Assembly: GCA_945952045.1 (NCBI GenBank)
Contig: CAMFHE010000005.1
Location: 118,335-182,334, forward strand
Direction of reading: 5' to 3'
DNA from: an uncultured Rhizobium sp.
GTDB lineage: Bacteria > Pseudomonadota > Alphaproteobacteria > Rhizobiales > Rhizobiaceae
Length of the DNA: 64,000 nt
Part shown: piece after piece, positions 31,195-40,017 of the stretch
How the letters are laid out: every line of letters begins with the position of its first letter
Position numbering within the stretch: the first letter of the stretch is position 1
The notes under the pieces: generated by a model
The model's database searches: none
Seen by the model: only the letters and a program-made list of their open reading frames with translations
What the model was told of the DNA's origin: nothing
Translations under genes and position numbers: made by a program

Positions 31195-32187
31195 TCACTT
31201 CAGTGCAGCGTCGGTGATCTCATGAGTCCAGGCGCCTGCGGGCTCCTTGGTGATGACCGGATCGGAACCGCCGCCGAGCAGCGTCTTGACGGTGCGGGTG
31301 TAGTCGGCCTCGTCGAGCGCGCCGTTGGAGCCGGCGGTCAACTTGGCGACTTCCGCTGCCATGCGCTTCTGGTGCTTTTCGGTCTGGGCGCCGCTGGAGT
31401 CGTTTTCGAGGACGATTTCGGCGGCTTCGTCGGGATGTTCCTCGGCATATTTCCAGCCCTTCATCGACGCGCGGACGAACTTGACCATCTTTTCCTTGAA
31501 GGCGGCGTCCTTGAGCTTGTCCTCGAGCACGTAAAGGCCGTCTTCGAGGGTGGCGACGCCTTCCTTCTCGTACTGGAAGGTGATCAGGTCGTCCGGCTTG
31601 ATGCCGGCATCGATGACCTGCCAGTATTCGTTATAGGTCATGGTCGAGATGCAGGCGGCCTGCTTCTGCAGCAGCGGATCGACGTTGAAGCCCTGTTTCA
31701 GCACGGTCACGCCATCGGCGCCGCCGGTGGTCGGGATCTTCAGATGCGCCATCCACGACAGGAAGGGATATTCGTTGCCGAAGAACCAGACGCCGAGCGT
31801 CTTGCCCTTGAAGTCTTCAGGCGTCTTGACGCCGCTCTCCTTCAGACAGGTGAGCATCATGCCGGATTTCTTGAAGGGCTGGGCGATGTTGACGAGCGGA
31901 ACGCCCTTTTCGCGGGTGGCGAGCGCGGACGGCATCCAGTCGACGATCACATCGGCGCCGCCGCCTGCCAGAACCTGCGGCGGAGCGATATCCGGGCCGC
32001 CCGGCTTGATGTCGACATCGAGGCCTTCCGCTTCGTAATACCCCTTTTCCTTGGCGACGTAATAGCCGCCGAACTGGGCCTGGGTCACCCATTTCAGCTG
32101 CAGCGTCACCTTGTCGGCGGCAAAAGCATGGGCGGCGGACAGCGACAGGGCGCTGGCCAGAAGCAGCGATGCTATTCTTTTCTGCAT
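31195..32187 (-). CDS. ABC transporter substrate-binding protein, NMT1/THI5-like (probable pyrimidine importer)
   Basis: A 330-residue periplasmic binding protein with a signal peptide (cleaved after about ALSLSAAHAFA, residue 23) and the NMT1/THI5 fold: QLKWVTQAQFGGYYVAKEKG at about 29-48, GGADVIVDWMPS and TYNEYWQVIDAGI. Relatives bind pyrimidine moieties such as thiamin precursors. The pyd enzymes encoded around it suggest uptake of uracil/thymine or related compounds (inference). Last gene of a five-gene minus-strand operon. Confidence 0.85.
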   Translation of the reverse strand: MQKRIASLLLASALSLSAAHAFAADKVTLQLKWVTQAQFGGYYVAKEKGYYEAEGLDVDIKPGGPDIAPPQVLAGGGADVIVDWMPSALATREKGVPLVNIAQPFKKSGMMLTCLKESGVKTPEDFKGKTLGVWFFGNEYPFLSWMAHLKIPTTGGADGVTVLKQGFNVDPLLQKQAACISTMTYNEYWQVIDAGIKPDDLITFQYEKEGVATLEDGLYVLEDKLKDAAFKEKMVKFVRASMKGWKYAEEHPDEAAEIVLENDSSGAQTEKHQKRMAAEVAKLTAGSNGALDEADYTRTVKTLLGGGSDPVITKEPAGAWTHEITDAALK

Positions 32188-32208
32188 GTCTGTTCCCTCT
32201 TCTTGGTT

Positions 32209-33075
32209 TTACGCCTGCCCACCACGGACAGACGGATGCCAGAATGTCACGGCCCGCTCGAAGAGCGCGACCACACCATAAAAGGCCGAGCCGGCAACCG
32301 CGGCGACCGCGATTTCCGCCCAGACCATGTCGACATTGCTCCGCCCCACTTCGGTGGAGATGCGGAAACCCATGCCGACGATGGGCGTTCCGAAAAATTC
32401 CGCGACGATGGCGCCGATCAGCGCCAGCGTCGAATTGATCTTCAGTGCATTGAAGATGAAGGGACCGGCTGCTGGCAAGCGCAATTTGGTGAGAGTCTGC
32501 CACCAGCTCGCGGCATAGGTGTGCATAAGGTCGCGTTCCATGGCGCTGGCGGACGCCAGGCCCTGCACGGTGTTCACCAGCATCGGGAAGAAGGTCATGA
32601 TGACGACCACCGCGACCTTCGACTGCCAGTCGAAGCCGAACCACATGACCATGATCGGCGCGACGCCGACGATCGGCAGCGCCGAGACGAAATTGCCGAT
32701 CGGCAACAGGCCCTTCTGCAGGAAGGGCGAACGGTCGATGAGGATGGCGACGACGAAGCCGAGGCCGCAGCCGGCGACATACCCTGATATCACCGATTTC
32801 AGGAAGGTCTGGCTGAAATCGGCCCAGAGCGTCGGTACGGAATTGATCAGCCGCGCCCAGATCATGCTCGGCGGCGGCAGGAGGATCGTCGGCACCTGGA
32901 AGCCGCGCACCAGCCCTTCCCAGAGGACGAGGATGGTGACGCCGAACAGGATGGGCACGAAGATGCGCGTTGCGCGATCCAGGGCGGACGAGGCGAAGCG
33001 CTGGCGCACCAGCCATTCGTTGAAGGACCAGGCGGCGATCCAGAAGGCAAGGGCTGCGAAGATGGGCAGGTTCAT
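32209..33075 (-). CDS. ABC transporter permease (SsuC/ThiX-like)
   Basis: A 288-residue inner-membrane permease with about six helices and the EAA loop region (ADFSQTFLKSVISGYVAG; later AASWWQTLTKLRLPAAGPFI). The ATG at 33075 overlaps the upstream permease stop (ATGA). It forms a heterodimer with the neighbouring permease gene product. Substrate class as for the binding protein, inferred from context. Confidence 0.88.
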   Translation of the reverse strand: MNLPIFAALAFWIAAWSFNEWLVRQRFASSALDRATRIFVPILFGVTILVLWEGLVRGFQVPTILLPPPSMIWARLINSVPTLWADFSQTFLKSVISGYVAGCGLGFVVAILIDRSPFLQKGLLPIGNFVSALPIVGVAPIMVMWFGFDWQSKVAVVVIMTFFPMLVNTVQGLASASAMERDLMHTYAASWWQTLTKLRLPAAGPFIFNALKINSTLALIGAIVAEFFGTPIVGMGFRISTEVGRSNVDMVWAEIAVAAVAGSAFYGVVALFERAVTFWHPSVRGGQA

Positions 33076-33956
33076 GGCCGCGCTCCCATGCGTTTGAGGA
33101 CCTGGGTATGGGCCATGCCGACGATGCCGACCAGCACGGCGGCAAGACCCGCCGCCATGAACAGCGCCGCCCATATCTGGATCGTCTGGCCGTAATAGGA
33201 GCCGGAGAGCAGGCGCGCGCCAAGGCCTGCGACCGCCCCTGTCGGCAATTCGCCGACGATGGCGCCGACCAGCGAAATGGCGATGGCGATTTTCAGCGAG
33301 GTGAAGAGATAGGGCATCGAGGCGGGCCAGCGCAGCTTCCAGAACACCTGTGCACCGCTGGCATTATAGGTGCGCATCAGGTCGAGATGGATCTGTTCGG
33401 GGCTGCGCAAGCCCTTCACCATCCCGACGACGATGGGGAAGAAGGAGAGATAGGTGGAGATCAGCGCCTTGGGCAGCAGGCCGGCGATGCCGATCGAGTT
33501 CAGGACGACGATGATCATCGGCGCGATGGCGAGGATGGGGATCGTCTGCGAGGCGATGACCCAGGGCATCAGCGAGCGATCCATGGCGCGGTTATGGACG
33601 ATGCCGACCGCCAGCACGATGCCGAGCACCGTGCCGATGGCAAAGCCGAGCAGCGTCGCCGAAAGCGTGATCCAGGCATGGTAGACGAGGCTGCGCTTGG
33701 AGGTGATCGCCTTGTCGATGGTGGTGTCCCACAGTTCCACGGCGATCTGGTGCGGCGCGGGCAGGACAGGGCGCTCCTGCGCGAAGGTTTTCGGCAGCAC
33801 TTCCATGAAGCTCGTGGGCGTGCCGGCGCGCGCCGCCTGATCGTATTCGAAGGGCGCGTTGAGGATGACGACGAAGACATGCCAGACGATCAGGATCGCC
33901 AGGATGACGGTGAGGATTGGCAGGACGCGATCGCGGAAAAAGCCTGACGTCGCCAT
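33072..33956 (-). CDS. ABC transporter permease (SsuC/ThiX-like)
   Basis: A 294-residue permease starting MATSGFFRDRVLPILTVILA, with the BPD-transporter EAA loop YNASGAQVFWKLRWPASMPY. The start at 33956 lies 2 bases after the upstream small membrane protein gene ends. Alternative upstream frame has no membrane character. Its stop overlaps the next permease start. Confidence 0.88.
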   Translation of the reverse strand: MATSGFFRDRVLPILTVILAILIVWHVFVVILNAPFEYDQAARAGTPTSFMEVLPKTFAQERPVLPAPHQIAVELWDTTIDKAITSKRSLVYHAWITLSATLLGFAIGTVLGIVLAVGIVHNRAMDRSLMPWVIASQTIPILAIAPMIIVVLNSIGIAGLLPKALISTYLSFFPIVVGMVKGLRSPEQIHLDLMRTYNASGAQVFWKLRWPASMPYLFTSLKIAIAISLVGAIVGELPTGAVAGLGARLLSGSYYGQTIQIWAALFMAAGLAAVLVGIVGMAHTQVLKRMGARP

Positions 33957-33958
33957 GC

Positions 33959-34294
33959 TCACACCTTTCCTGCGCCGGGAAACATCATCAGCGCCATCGA
34001 AATGACGCCGGTGGCCACGCCGAGCATCTGTGGCGTCGACAGCCGCTCGCCGAAGAAGGTAAAGGCGATGAGGTTGATCAGCAGCAATTGCACCACGGCG
34101 GAAATCGAGATCGCCAGCGCCAGCCCGCCCTCGCGCATCAGCCGGATCATCATCAGGTTGCCGACGCAATAGAGGCCGAGAGACAGGAGGAGGAAAAGGA
34201 TGTTGCTGGTGGCGATGTAGGTGCGCGAGGCGGTCGCGGCCGAGAGGAACGCGACCATCGAGGCGGAAAGCCAGAGAAGGAAGGGCATGCTCAT
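33959..34294 (-). CDS. Small four-helix membrane protein (SMR/EamA-like) in the pyrimidine ABC operon
   Basis: A 111-residue protein with four hydrophobic helices (about 4-20, 28-48, 58-76 and 85-105) and the layout of half-size drug/metabolite transporters. It lacks the membrane-embedded glutamate position of EmrE's first helix (here LLWLSASMVAFL). It lies between the ATPase and permease genes with only 2 bases to the next gene, so it is co-expressed. Possibly an exporter or transporter auxiliary subunit; function unknown. An in-frame ATG two codons downstream is an alternative start. Confidence 0.7.
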   Translation of the reverse strand: MSMPFLLWLSASMVAFLSAATASRTYIATSNILFLLLSLGLYCVGNLMMIRLMREGGLALAISISAVVQLLLINLIAFTFFGERLSTPQMLGVATGVISMALMMFPGAGKV

Positions 34295-34330
34295 GCTTGG
34301 CTCCCTCCATGCTTGGGACAGTGAATGGGC

Positions 34331-35122
34331 TCAATCTTCATGGATATGCCCCGCATGCAGGCCTTCGCGAACGCGATGGGCGATTTCCAGGAATTCCGGC
34401 GTGTCGCGGATCCCGAGCGGCCGCTCCCTCGGCAGGGTGGATTCGATCACATCCGTCACCCGGCCGGGGCGCGGCGACATGACGACGATCTTGGTCGAGA
34501 GATAAACGGCCTCGGGGATCGAGTGGGTGACGAAACAGATGGTCTTCTGGGTCGCCGCCCAGAGCTTCAGCAATTGCTCATTCAGATGGTCGCGGACGAT
34601 CTCGTCCAGCGCGCCGAAGGGTTCGTCCATCAACAACAGGTCGGCGTCGAAGGCGAGCGCGCGCGCGATGGAGGCGCGTTGCTGCATGCCGCCGGACAAT
34701 TGCCAGGGGTATTTCTTGCCGAAGCCCGTGAGGTTGACCAGCGCCAGCGTCCGCTCGATGCGCTCTTTCTTCTCAGGCCCGGAAAAACCCATGATTTCCA
34801 GCGGCAGAGCAATGTTCTTTTCGATGGTGCGCCAGGGATAGAGGGCGGCCGCCTGGAAGACATAGCCATAGGCGCGCGCCTTGCGCGCCTGTTCGGGCGT
34901 CAGGCCGTTGACGGAAATCTGCCCGGATGTCGGCTGTTCGAGATCGGCGATGATGCGCAGGAAGGTCGTCTTGCCGCAGCCGGAGGGGCCGATGAAGGAG
35001 ACGAAATCGCCCTTGCGGATGTCGAGCGAGACGCCGGTGAGCGCCGTGACGGGCCCGTCATTGGTCTGGAAGGTGAGCCCCAGATTCTCGGCGCGCACGA
35101 CGGTTTCATTGGATAGTGGCAT
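34331..35122 (-). CDS. ABC transporter ATP-binding protein (SsuB/TauB-like)
   Basis: A 263-residue ABC ATPase with Walker A GPSGCGKTTFLR (about 45-56), Q-loop YGYVFQAAALYPW, signature LSGGMQQRASIARAL and Walker B LLLMDEPFGALDE. First gene of the minus-strand importer operon; it energises the two permeases encoded downstream. Start ATG at 35122, divergent from a cupin gene. Confidence 0.9.
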   Translation of the reverse strand: MPLSNETVVRAENLGLTFQTNDGPVTALTGVSLDIRKGDFVSFIGPSGCGKTTFLRIIADLEQPTSGQISVNGLTPEQARKARAYGYVFQAAALYPWRTIEKNIALPLEIMGFSGPEKKERIERTLALVNLTGFGKKYPWQLSGGMQQRASIARALAFDADLLLMDEPFGALDEIVRDHLNEQLLKLWAATQKTICFVTHSIPEAVYLSTKIVVMSPRPGRVTDVIESTLPRERPLGIRDTPEFLEIAHRVREGLHAGHIHED

Positions 35123-35230
35123 GGTTCCCCGATATGGTTCTTGTGACGCGGCCAGGCCTGCGCGGGTTTGTTTGCGAGTCTGTCAGGTTCATTGCGAACC
35201 GGCCAGACCCTTTATGTTTTTATTGCCGTT

Positions 35231-35268
35231 CTTCTTTCCGGGAAACCGGTTCCCACTTTTCCCTGACA
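35231..35268. repeat. Dispersed palindromic repeat (copy of the soxD-embedded element)
   Basis: On the minus strand this reads GTCAGGGAAAAGTGGGAACC followed by GGTTTCCCGG, nearly identical to 5482-5519. It ends just upstream of the cupin gene's ribosome site. Confidence 0.75.
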
Positions 35269-35291
35269 CACTCTGGAGGAGAGAATTGTCG

Positions 35292-35705
35292 ATGTCGTCG
35301 CCCCCCGATTCCGAATGCAAGCTGATCCGCCCGGCGGTGCCGTATGACGGCAAGCAGGGCTTTTCCTATCTGGAAGGCATTTCCGCCGAATCCTGCGGTG
35401 CGACGGGCATTGCGATGATGCTGCTGACCGTGCCGCCCGGCGGCCGCGCCAAGGCGCATATGCATGAGGCCCATGAAACCGCCGTTTTCGTTCTCTCCGG
35501 CGAGGTCGAGACCTTTTACGGCCATAACCTCGAGCACCGCATCGTCACCAAGGCGGGCGACATGTTCTACATTCCCGCCGGCATGCCGCATCTTCCGGTC
35601 AACCGGTCGGCGACGGAGTTCTGCAGCGCCGTCATCGCCCGCACCGATCCGCGCGAGCAGGAAAGCGTCATCCTGCTGCCGGAACTGGAAAGCCGGGCAG
35701 ACTAA
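35292..35705 (+). CDS. Cupin-domain protein
   Basis: A 137-residue single-domain cupin. Motif 1 is visible as HMHEAHETAVFVLSGEVETF (two His and Glu metal ligands, about residues 58-77) and motif 2 as GDMFYIPAGMPHLPVN (about 92-107). It probably binds a divalent metal; substrate unknown. GGAGGAGAG lies upstream; a TTG two codons earlier is an alternative start with better spacing. It is divergent from the pyrimidine importer operon. Confidence 0.82.
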   Translation: MSSPPDSECKLIRPAVPYDGKQGFSYLEGISAESCGATGIAMMLLTVPPGGRAKAHMHEAHETAVFVLSGEVETFYGHNLEHRIVTKAGDMFYIPAGMPHLPVNRSATEFCSAVIARTDPREQESVILLPELESRAD

Positions 35706-35749
35706 AGCGGACACCGGTTCTTCATCCTGCAATGCGAGGTGACAGAGGT

Positions 35750-35792
35750 CTGGAGCGGTTTCGCCTTTCGAAGAAAAGCGGACGCGCTCCAG
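35750..35792. repeat. Palindromic intergenic repeat after the cupin gene
   Basis: CTGGAGCG (35750-35757) pairs with CGCTCCAG (35785-35792). The TCTGGAGCGGTTTY core recurs at about 41756, marking a dispersed repeat family. It may act as a terminator for the cupin gene and, from the other side, the periplasmic protein gene. Confidence 0.55.
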
Positions 35793-35815
35793 CCGATATC
35801 GTCGCGCTGCCTCCT

Positions 35816-36187
35816 TCATTTGCATCGCTTGTACGGTCCGTAGGACGAGCCGTCGTCCATGGTCACCTTGACGGCGTCCTTGCCCGTCCTGATGACCTTG
35901 CCGGCGATATCGCCGCCGCTGTCCTCGCCTTCCGCCTGGCAGGAGAAGGTGACGTTGGTGGTGTCGCCGCTGGTCTTGCCGATCGTCTTGATCTCGCAGG
36001 AGGCGACGGAGGTGGTCAGCGCCTCTTTCGTCAGCAGGAAAAAGTCGTCCGCGCCGGAAGAATCGCCGGTGCGGGCGTAAGTGCAGCCGTCCTTGTTTCC
36101 GTAGTTGCCGTCGAGCGGCGTACCGGCGGCGTGCGCCAGGGCCGGCGCCGCCATCAGAACAACAAGTGCAATATGGCGGCGCATCAT
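35816..36187 (-). CDS. Hypothetical periplasmic protein
   Basis: A 123-residue protein with a signal peptide (MMRRHIALVVLMAAPALAHA). The mature part is small and hydrophilic with four Cys (DGCTYAR, ASCEIKT, FSCQAEG, YKRCK), suggesting two disulfides. No family recognised. It lies 3 bases after the dihydropyrimidinase stop, so it is probably at the end of the same transcript. Confidence 0.65.
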   Translation of the reverse strand: MMRRHIALVVLMAAPALAHAAGTPLDGNYGNKDGCTYARTGDSSGADDFFLLTKEALTTSVASCEIKTIGKTSGDTTNVTFSCQAEGEDSGGDIAGKVIRTGKDAVKVTMDDGSSYGPYKRCK

Positions 36188-36190
36188 CGA

Positions 36191-37645
36191 TCAGACCCCG
36201 CTGGCCGGGATGCCGGTGCGCTCGACTTTTCGAGGCGCCGTCAGTTCTTTCCAGGTCGACAGGGACTTGTTGACCGCCTGGAACGGCTCGCGCTTGACGA
36301 ACTTGCCATGGCCTTCCTGCGTCTTGACCGTGCTTTCCTCGATGGCGACCGCGCCGCGCGTCAGCGTGAAGCGCGGCAGGCCGATGACCTGCTTGCCCTC
36401 GAAGACGTTATAGTCGATCGCCGATTGCTGCGATTTCGACGAGATGGTCTTGGAACGCTTCGGATCCCAGACGACGATATCGGCATCGGCGCCAACGAGG
36501 ATCGCGCCTTTTTTCGGATAGACGTTGAGGATCTTGGCGATATTGGTCGAGGTCACCGCCACGAATTCGTTCATGGTGATGCGGCCGGTGGCGACGCCGT
36601 AAGTCCAGAGCATCGGCATGCGGTCTTCGAGGCCGCCGGTGCCGTTGGGGATCTTGCGGAAATCGCCAACGCCATAGCGTTTCTGGTCGGTGGTGAAGGC
36701 GCAATGGTCGGTCGCCACCACCTGCAGCGAGCCGGAGGCAAGGCCGGCCCACAGGCTGTCCTGATGCTGCTTGTTGCGGAAGGGCGGGCTCATGACGCGG
36801 CGCGCGGCATGGTCCCAGTCCTTGTTGAAATATTCGCTTTCGTCGAGCGTCAGGTGCTGGATCAGCGGCTCGCCATAGACCCGCATGCCGCTCTGGCGGG
36901 CGCGGCGGATGGCTTCGTGCGACTGTTCGCAGGAGGTGTGGACGACATAAAGCGGCACGCCGGCCATGTCGGCGATGATGATGGCGCGGTTCGTCGCCTC
37001 GCCTTCGACGGATGGCGGCCGCGAATAGGCGTGGCCCTCGGGGCCGTTATTGCCTTCGTCCATCAACTTCTGCTGCATGGCGGCGACGACGTCGCCGTTT
37101 TCGGCATGGACGAGCGGCAGGGCGCCGAGTTCGGCGCAACGCTGGAACGAGGCGAACATCTCGTCGTCGTTGACCATCAGCGCGCCCTTATAGGCCATGA
37201 AATGCTTGAAGGTGTTGATGCCGTGGTCCTGCACCACCGTCTTCATGTCGTTGAAGACCTGCTCACCCCACCAGGTGACCGACATGTGGAAGGAGTAGTC
37301 GCAATTGGCGCGGGTCGACTTGTTGTCCCAACGCTTCAGCGCGTCGAGCAGCGACTGGCCGGGATCGGGAAGGCAGAAATCGACCACCATGGTCGTGCCA
37401 CCGGCAAGGCCGGCGCGCGTGCCGCTTTCGAAATCATCGGCGGAATAGGTGCCCATGAAGGGCATTTCCAGATGCACATGCGGATCGATGCCGCCCGGCA
37501 TGACATAACAGCCGGTGGCATCCAGCACCTCGTCGCCGGAAAGGTTCGGACCGATCTCGACGATACGCTCGCCCTCGATCTTCACATCCGCCTTGTAGGT
37601 CAGGTCGGCGGTGACGATGGTTCCGCCCTTGATGACTTTGCTCAT
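36191..37645 (-). CDS. hydA: Dihydropyrimidinase / D-hydantoinase
   Basis: A 484-residue amidohydrolase that opens dihydrouracil/dihydrothymine to N-carbamoyl-beta-amino acids, the second step of reductive pyrimidine degradation. Metal-site motif GGIDPHVHLEMPF (two His, about 57-69), FKHFMAYKGALM with the lysine that is carbamylated (about 155-160), LVHAENGDVV and ATDHCAFTTDQK (Asp near 320). The ATG at 37645 is chosen on family length. It follows the carbamoyl-amide hydrolase gene on the same strand. Confidence 0.93.
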   Translation of the reverse strand: MSKVIKGGTIVTADLTYKADVKIEGERIVEIGPNLSGDEVLDATGCYVMPGGIDPHVHLEMPFMGTYSADDFESGTRAGLAGGTTMVVDFCLPDPGQSLLDALKRWDNKSTRANCDYSFHMSVTWWGEQVFNDMKTVVQDHGINTFKHFMAYKGALMVNDDEMFASFQRCAELGALPLVHAENGDVVAAMQQKLMDEGNNGPEGHAYSRPPSVEGEATNRAIIIADMAGVPLYVVHTSCEQSHEAIRRARQSGMRVYGEPLIQHLTLDESEYFNKDWDHAARRVMSPPFRNKQHQDSLWAGLASGSLQVVATDHCAFTTDQKRYGVGDFRKIPNGTGGLEDRMPMLWTYGVATGRITMNEFVAVTSTNIAKILNVYPKKGAILVGADADIVVWDPKRSKTISSKSQQSAIDYNVFEGKQVIGLPRFTLTRGAVAIEESTVKTQEGHGKFVKREPFQAVNKSLSTWKELTAPRKVERTGIPASGV

Positions 37646-37831
37646 TCCGCTGTTCCCTTTTCGAATTATGCGGTCGGGGCAGATCAACGCGTGTCATGCG
37701 GCAGCGTGGTCCTGCCCTCAATTGCTTGCTTTGTCGCATTTCCCGCTTCTGGAAACGCGCTTCTCCCTGACGGAAGAAGAAAGCGGTCGTGCCGCGCCAC
37801 ATGTCATTTCAGGTGGCGCGGATCGTGATGG

Positions 37832-39085
37832 TCAGCCTGAAATCTCCGCCGTTTCCAACACGGCGCGCAGCAGGACGTCGGCGCCGGCCGAGGCCCATTC
37901 CTTGGAGATGTCTTCGGCTTCGTTGTGCGACAGGCCGCCGACGCAGGGGCAGAAGATCATGACGGTCGGCGCGACCTTGGCGGTCCAGCAGGCGTCGTGG
38001 CCGGCGCCGGAGATAATGTCCATGTGGCTGTAGCCGAGATCGTCGGCGGCCTTGCGCACCGAGGCGACCAGCTTCGGATCGAACGGTACGGGATCGAAAT
38101 GGCCAACCGCTTCGACAGAACAGCCGACGCCGAGCTTTTCACAGATGTCGGCCGCTTCCTTTTCGATGCGGGCGCGCATGCCGTCAAGCTTGGCCTGATC
38201 GGGCGAGCGGATGTCGACGGTGAAGACCACCTTGCCCGGCAGAACGTTGCGGGAATTGGGCGAGAAGAACACCTGTCCGACGCCGCCGACGCAACCCGGC
38301 TGATTGTCCATCGCCACTGTCTGTACGCATTCCAGGATGCGGCCCATGGCGAGGCCGGCATTGACGCGCATGGTCATCGGCGTCGAACCGGTATGGGCTT
38401 CGCGACCGGTCAGCGTAAATTCCAGCCACCACAGGCCCTGGCCATGGGTGACGACGCCGATCTGCTTGTTTTCGGCTTCGAGGATCGGGCCCTGCTCGAT
38501 GTGATATTCGAAATAGGCGTGCATCCTGCGCGCGCCGACCTCTTCGTCGCCGAGCCAGCCGATGCGCTTCAGCTCCTCGCCGAAGCTCTTGCCGTCCGGA
38601 TCCTTGCGCTCATAGGCATAATCGAGCGAATGCACGCCGGCAAAGACGCCGGAGGCGAGCATGGCGGGGGCGAAGCGGGCGCCTTCCTCATTGGTCCAGT
38701 TGGTGACGACGATCGGATGCTTGGTTTCGATGCCGAGATCGTTGAGGCTGCGCACGACTTCCAGGCCGGCGAGAACGCCAAGCACGCCGTCGAACTTGCC
38801 GCCGGTCGGCTGGGTGTCGAGATGGCTGCCGATATAGACGGGAAGAGCGTCCGGATCGGTGCCGGGACGGGTCGCGAACATCGTGCCCATCTTGTCGACG
38901 CCCATGGTCATTCCCGCCGCGTCGCACCAGGACTTGAACAGGGAACGACCTTCCTTGTCGAAATCCGTCAGGGTCTGGCGGTTGTTGCCGCCGGCGATGC
39001 CTGGACCGACCTTGGCCATGTCCATCAGGCTATCCCAGAGACGGTCGCCGTTAACGCGCAGGTTTTCGCCCGGTGCTGCCACCAT
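37832..39085 (-). CDS. Zn-dependent M20-family amidohydrolase (probable beta-ureidopropionase)
   Basis: A 417-residue metal-dependent hydrolase of the HyuC/AllC M20 family. YIGSHLDTQPTGGKFDGVLG (metal ligands), NWTNEEGARFAPAM and the C-terminal SGAGHDACWTAKVAPTVMIF are present. In this context it would hydrolyse N-carbamoyl-beta-alanine or N-carbamoyl-beta-aminoisobutyrate, the third step of the pathway; allantoate or L-carbamoyl-amino-acid substrates are alternatives. The ATG at 39085 has GAGGAT upstream; an earlier in-frame ATG at 39160 would run 25 codons into the regulatory region. Confidence 0.88.
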   Translation of the reverse strand: MVAAPGENLRVNGDRLWDSLMDMAKVGPGIAGGNNRQTLTDFDKEGRSLFKSWCDAAGMTMGVDKMGTMFATRPGTDPDALPVYIGSHLDTQPTGGKFDGVLGVLAGLEVVRSLNDLGIETKHPIVVTNWTNEEGARFAPAMLASGVFAGVHSLDYAYERKDPDGKSFGEELKRIGWLGDEEVGARRMHAYFEYHIEQGPILEAENKQIGVVTHGQGLWWLEFTLTGREAHTGSTPMTMRVNAGLAMGRILECVQTVAMDNQPGCVGGVGQVFFSPNSRNVLPGKVVFTVDIRSPDQAKLDGMRARIEKEAADICEKLGVGCSVEAVGHFDPVPFDPKLVASVRKAADDLGYSHMDIISGAGHDACWTAKVAPTVMIFCPCVGGLSHNEAEDISKEWASAGADVLLRAVLETAEISG

Positions 39086-39217
39086 GTCTTCAATCCTCAC
39101 CAGTTGTGGCATGCCGCCGGCCTTTGTTATGCCGTTGTCGGATGCCGATGCCGGCGGCATCTTTTCTGCCGCCCGTACCCCGATCCATATTGCCTTTATC
39201 CGCCTTTCGGCGATAAT

Positions 39218-39233
39218 TTGACCGAATGGTAAA
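39218..39233. promoter_or_regulatory. RutR-like operator candidate upstream of the hydrolase/hydA operon and rutR-like gene
   Basis: TTGACCGAATGGTAAA matches 12 of the 14 fixed positions of the E. coli RutR site TTGACCANNTGGTCAA. The near-identical TTTATCAAACGGTAAA precedes preT at 44718-44733. It lies 133 bases before the hydrolase start and 142 before the TetR start. Confidence 0.6.
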
Positions 39234-39375
39234 TTACAACTTCTCCAGCGGCACTCAAGACGGAAAAGACAAAAATCATCGACAAAATGACGGGCAGCTG
39301 CACATTATTTCGTCAATGCCTCCGTTCGCGCAAAGCTGACTGAAAAGGTTGAATTTCAAACGGAAACAGCAGCCC

Positions 39376-40017
39376 ATGGCTATCCCGAGAGCAGCGAGAA
39401 CGCAACGGCGCACCCGTATCCAGGAGGAGAAAGAGGAGCAGATCCTCGAGGCGGCGCTGGAGGTGTTTTCCCAGCACGGCTTTCGTGGCGCGACCATCGA
39501 CCAGATCGCCGACGTGGCGGGTATGTCGAAGCCCAATCTGCTCTATTATTTCCGCACCAAGGACGCCATGCACCGGGCCTTGATCGACCGGGTGCTGGAT
39601 ACCTGGCTCGACCCTTTGCGCGCCTTCGACGCCAACGGCAATCCGCAGTCCGAAATTCGCAGCTACATTCGCCGCAAGCTGGAGCTGGCCCGGGATTTCC
39701 CCCGCGAAAGCCGGCTGTTCGCCAATGAAGTCCTGCAGGGGGCGCCGCATATCGAGGATGAGCTGAAGGGACCGCTGAAAAGTCTGGTGGACGAAAAGGC
39801 GCAGGTGATTCGCGCCTGGGCCGAAACCGGCAAGATCGCCAAGTGCGATCCCTACCATCTGATCTTCGCCATCTGGTCGACCACGCAGCACTATGCCGAC
39901 TTCGACGTTCAGGTGCGCGCCGTGCTCGGCCAGGACCATGCCGGCGAGGGGCGTTTCGAGGATGCGGCCCGCTTCCTCGAGGGCATGTTCGTCAAGGGGC
40001 TCGAAATCCACGAATAG
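39376..40017 (+). CDS. TetR-family regulator, RutR-like (pyrimidine-responsive)
   Basis: A 213-residue regulator. The N-terminal TetR helix-turn-helix reads ILEAALEVFSQHGFRGATID followed by QIADVAGMSKPNLLYYF, and the C-terminal domain is of the RutR/YcdC type (FIWSTTQHYADF-like segment). In E. coli RutR is a repressor of pyrimidine utilisation released by uracil. It lies within the pyd cluster, divergent from the hydrolase gene, and two candidate operators are found. ATG at 39376 preferred; the 26-base 3' end overlaps the cyclase gene on the other strand. Confidence 0.85.
   Translation: MAIPRAARTQRRTRIQEEKEEQILEAALEVFSQHGFRGATIDQIADVAGMSKPNLLYYFRTKDAMHRALIDRVLDTWLDPLRAFDANGNPQSEIRSYIRRKLELARDFPRESRLFANEVLQGAPHIEDELKGPLKSLVDEKAQVIRAWAETGKIAKCDPYHLIFAIWSTTQHYADFDVQVRAVLGQDHAGEGRFEDAARFLEGMFVKGLEIHE

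Noticed and set aside
35123..35291. A third RutR-like operator before the importer ATPase gene
   Set aside because: The only symmetry here is GGTTC-ATTGC-GAACC plus the dispersed repeat, which does not fit TTkAyCrAAyGGTAAA.
37792..37821. CCGCGCCAC/GTGGCGCGG hairpin after the ureido-hydrolase gene as a terminator
   Set aside because: There is no T run on the minus strand, and hydA probably continues in the same transcript.
35732..37828. Long plus-strand frame antisense to the dihydropyrimidinase gene
   Set aside because: It is the shadow of a recognisable amidohydrolase, has no family motif and no ribosome site at its start.
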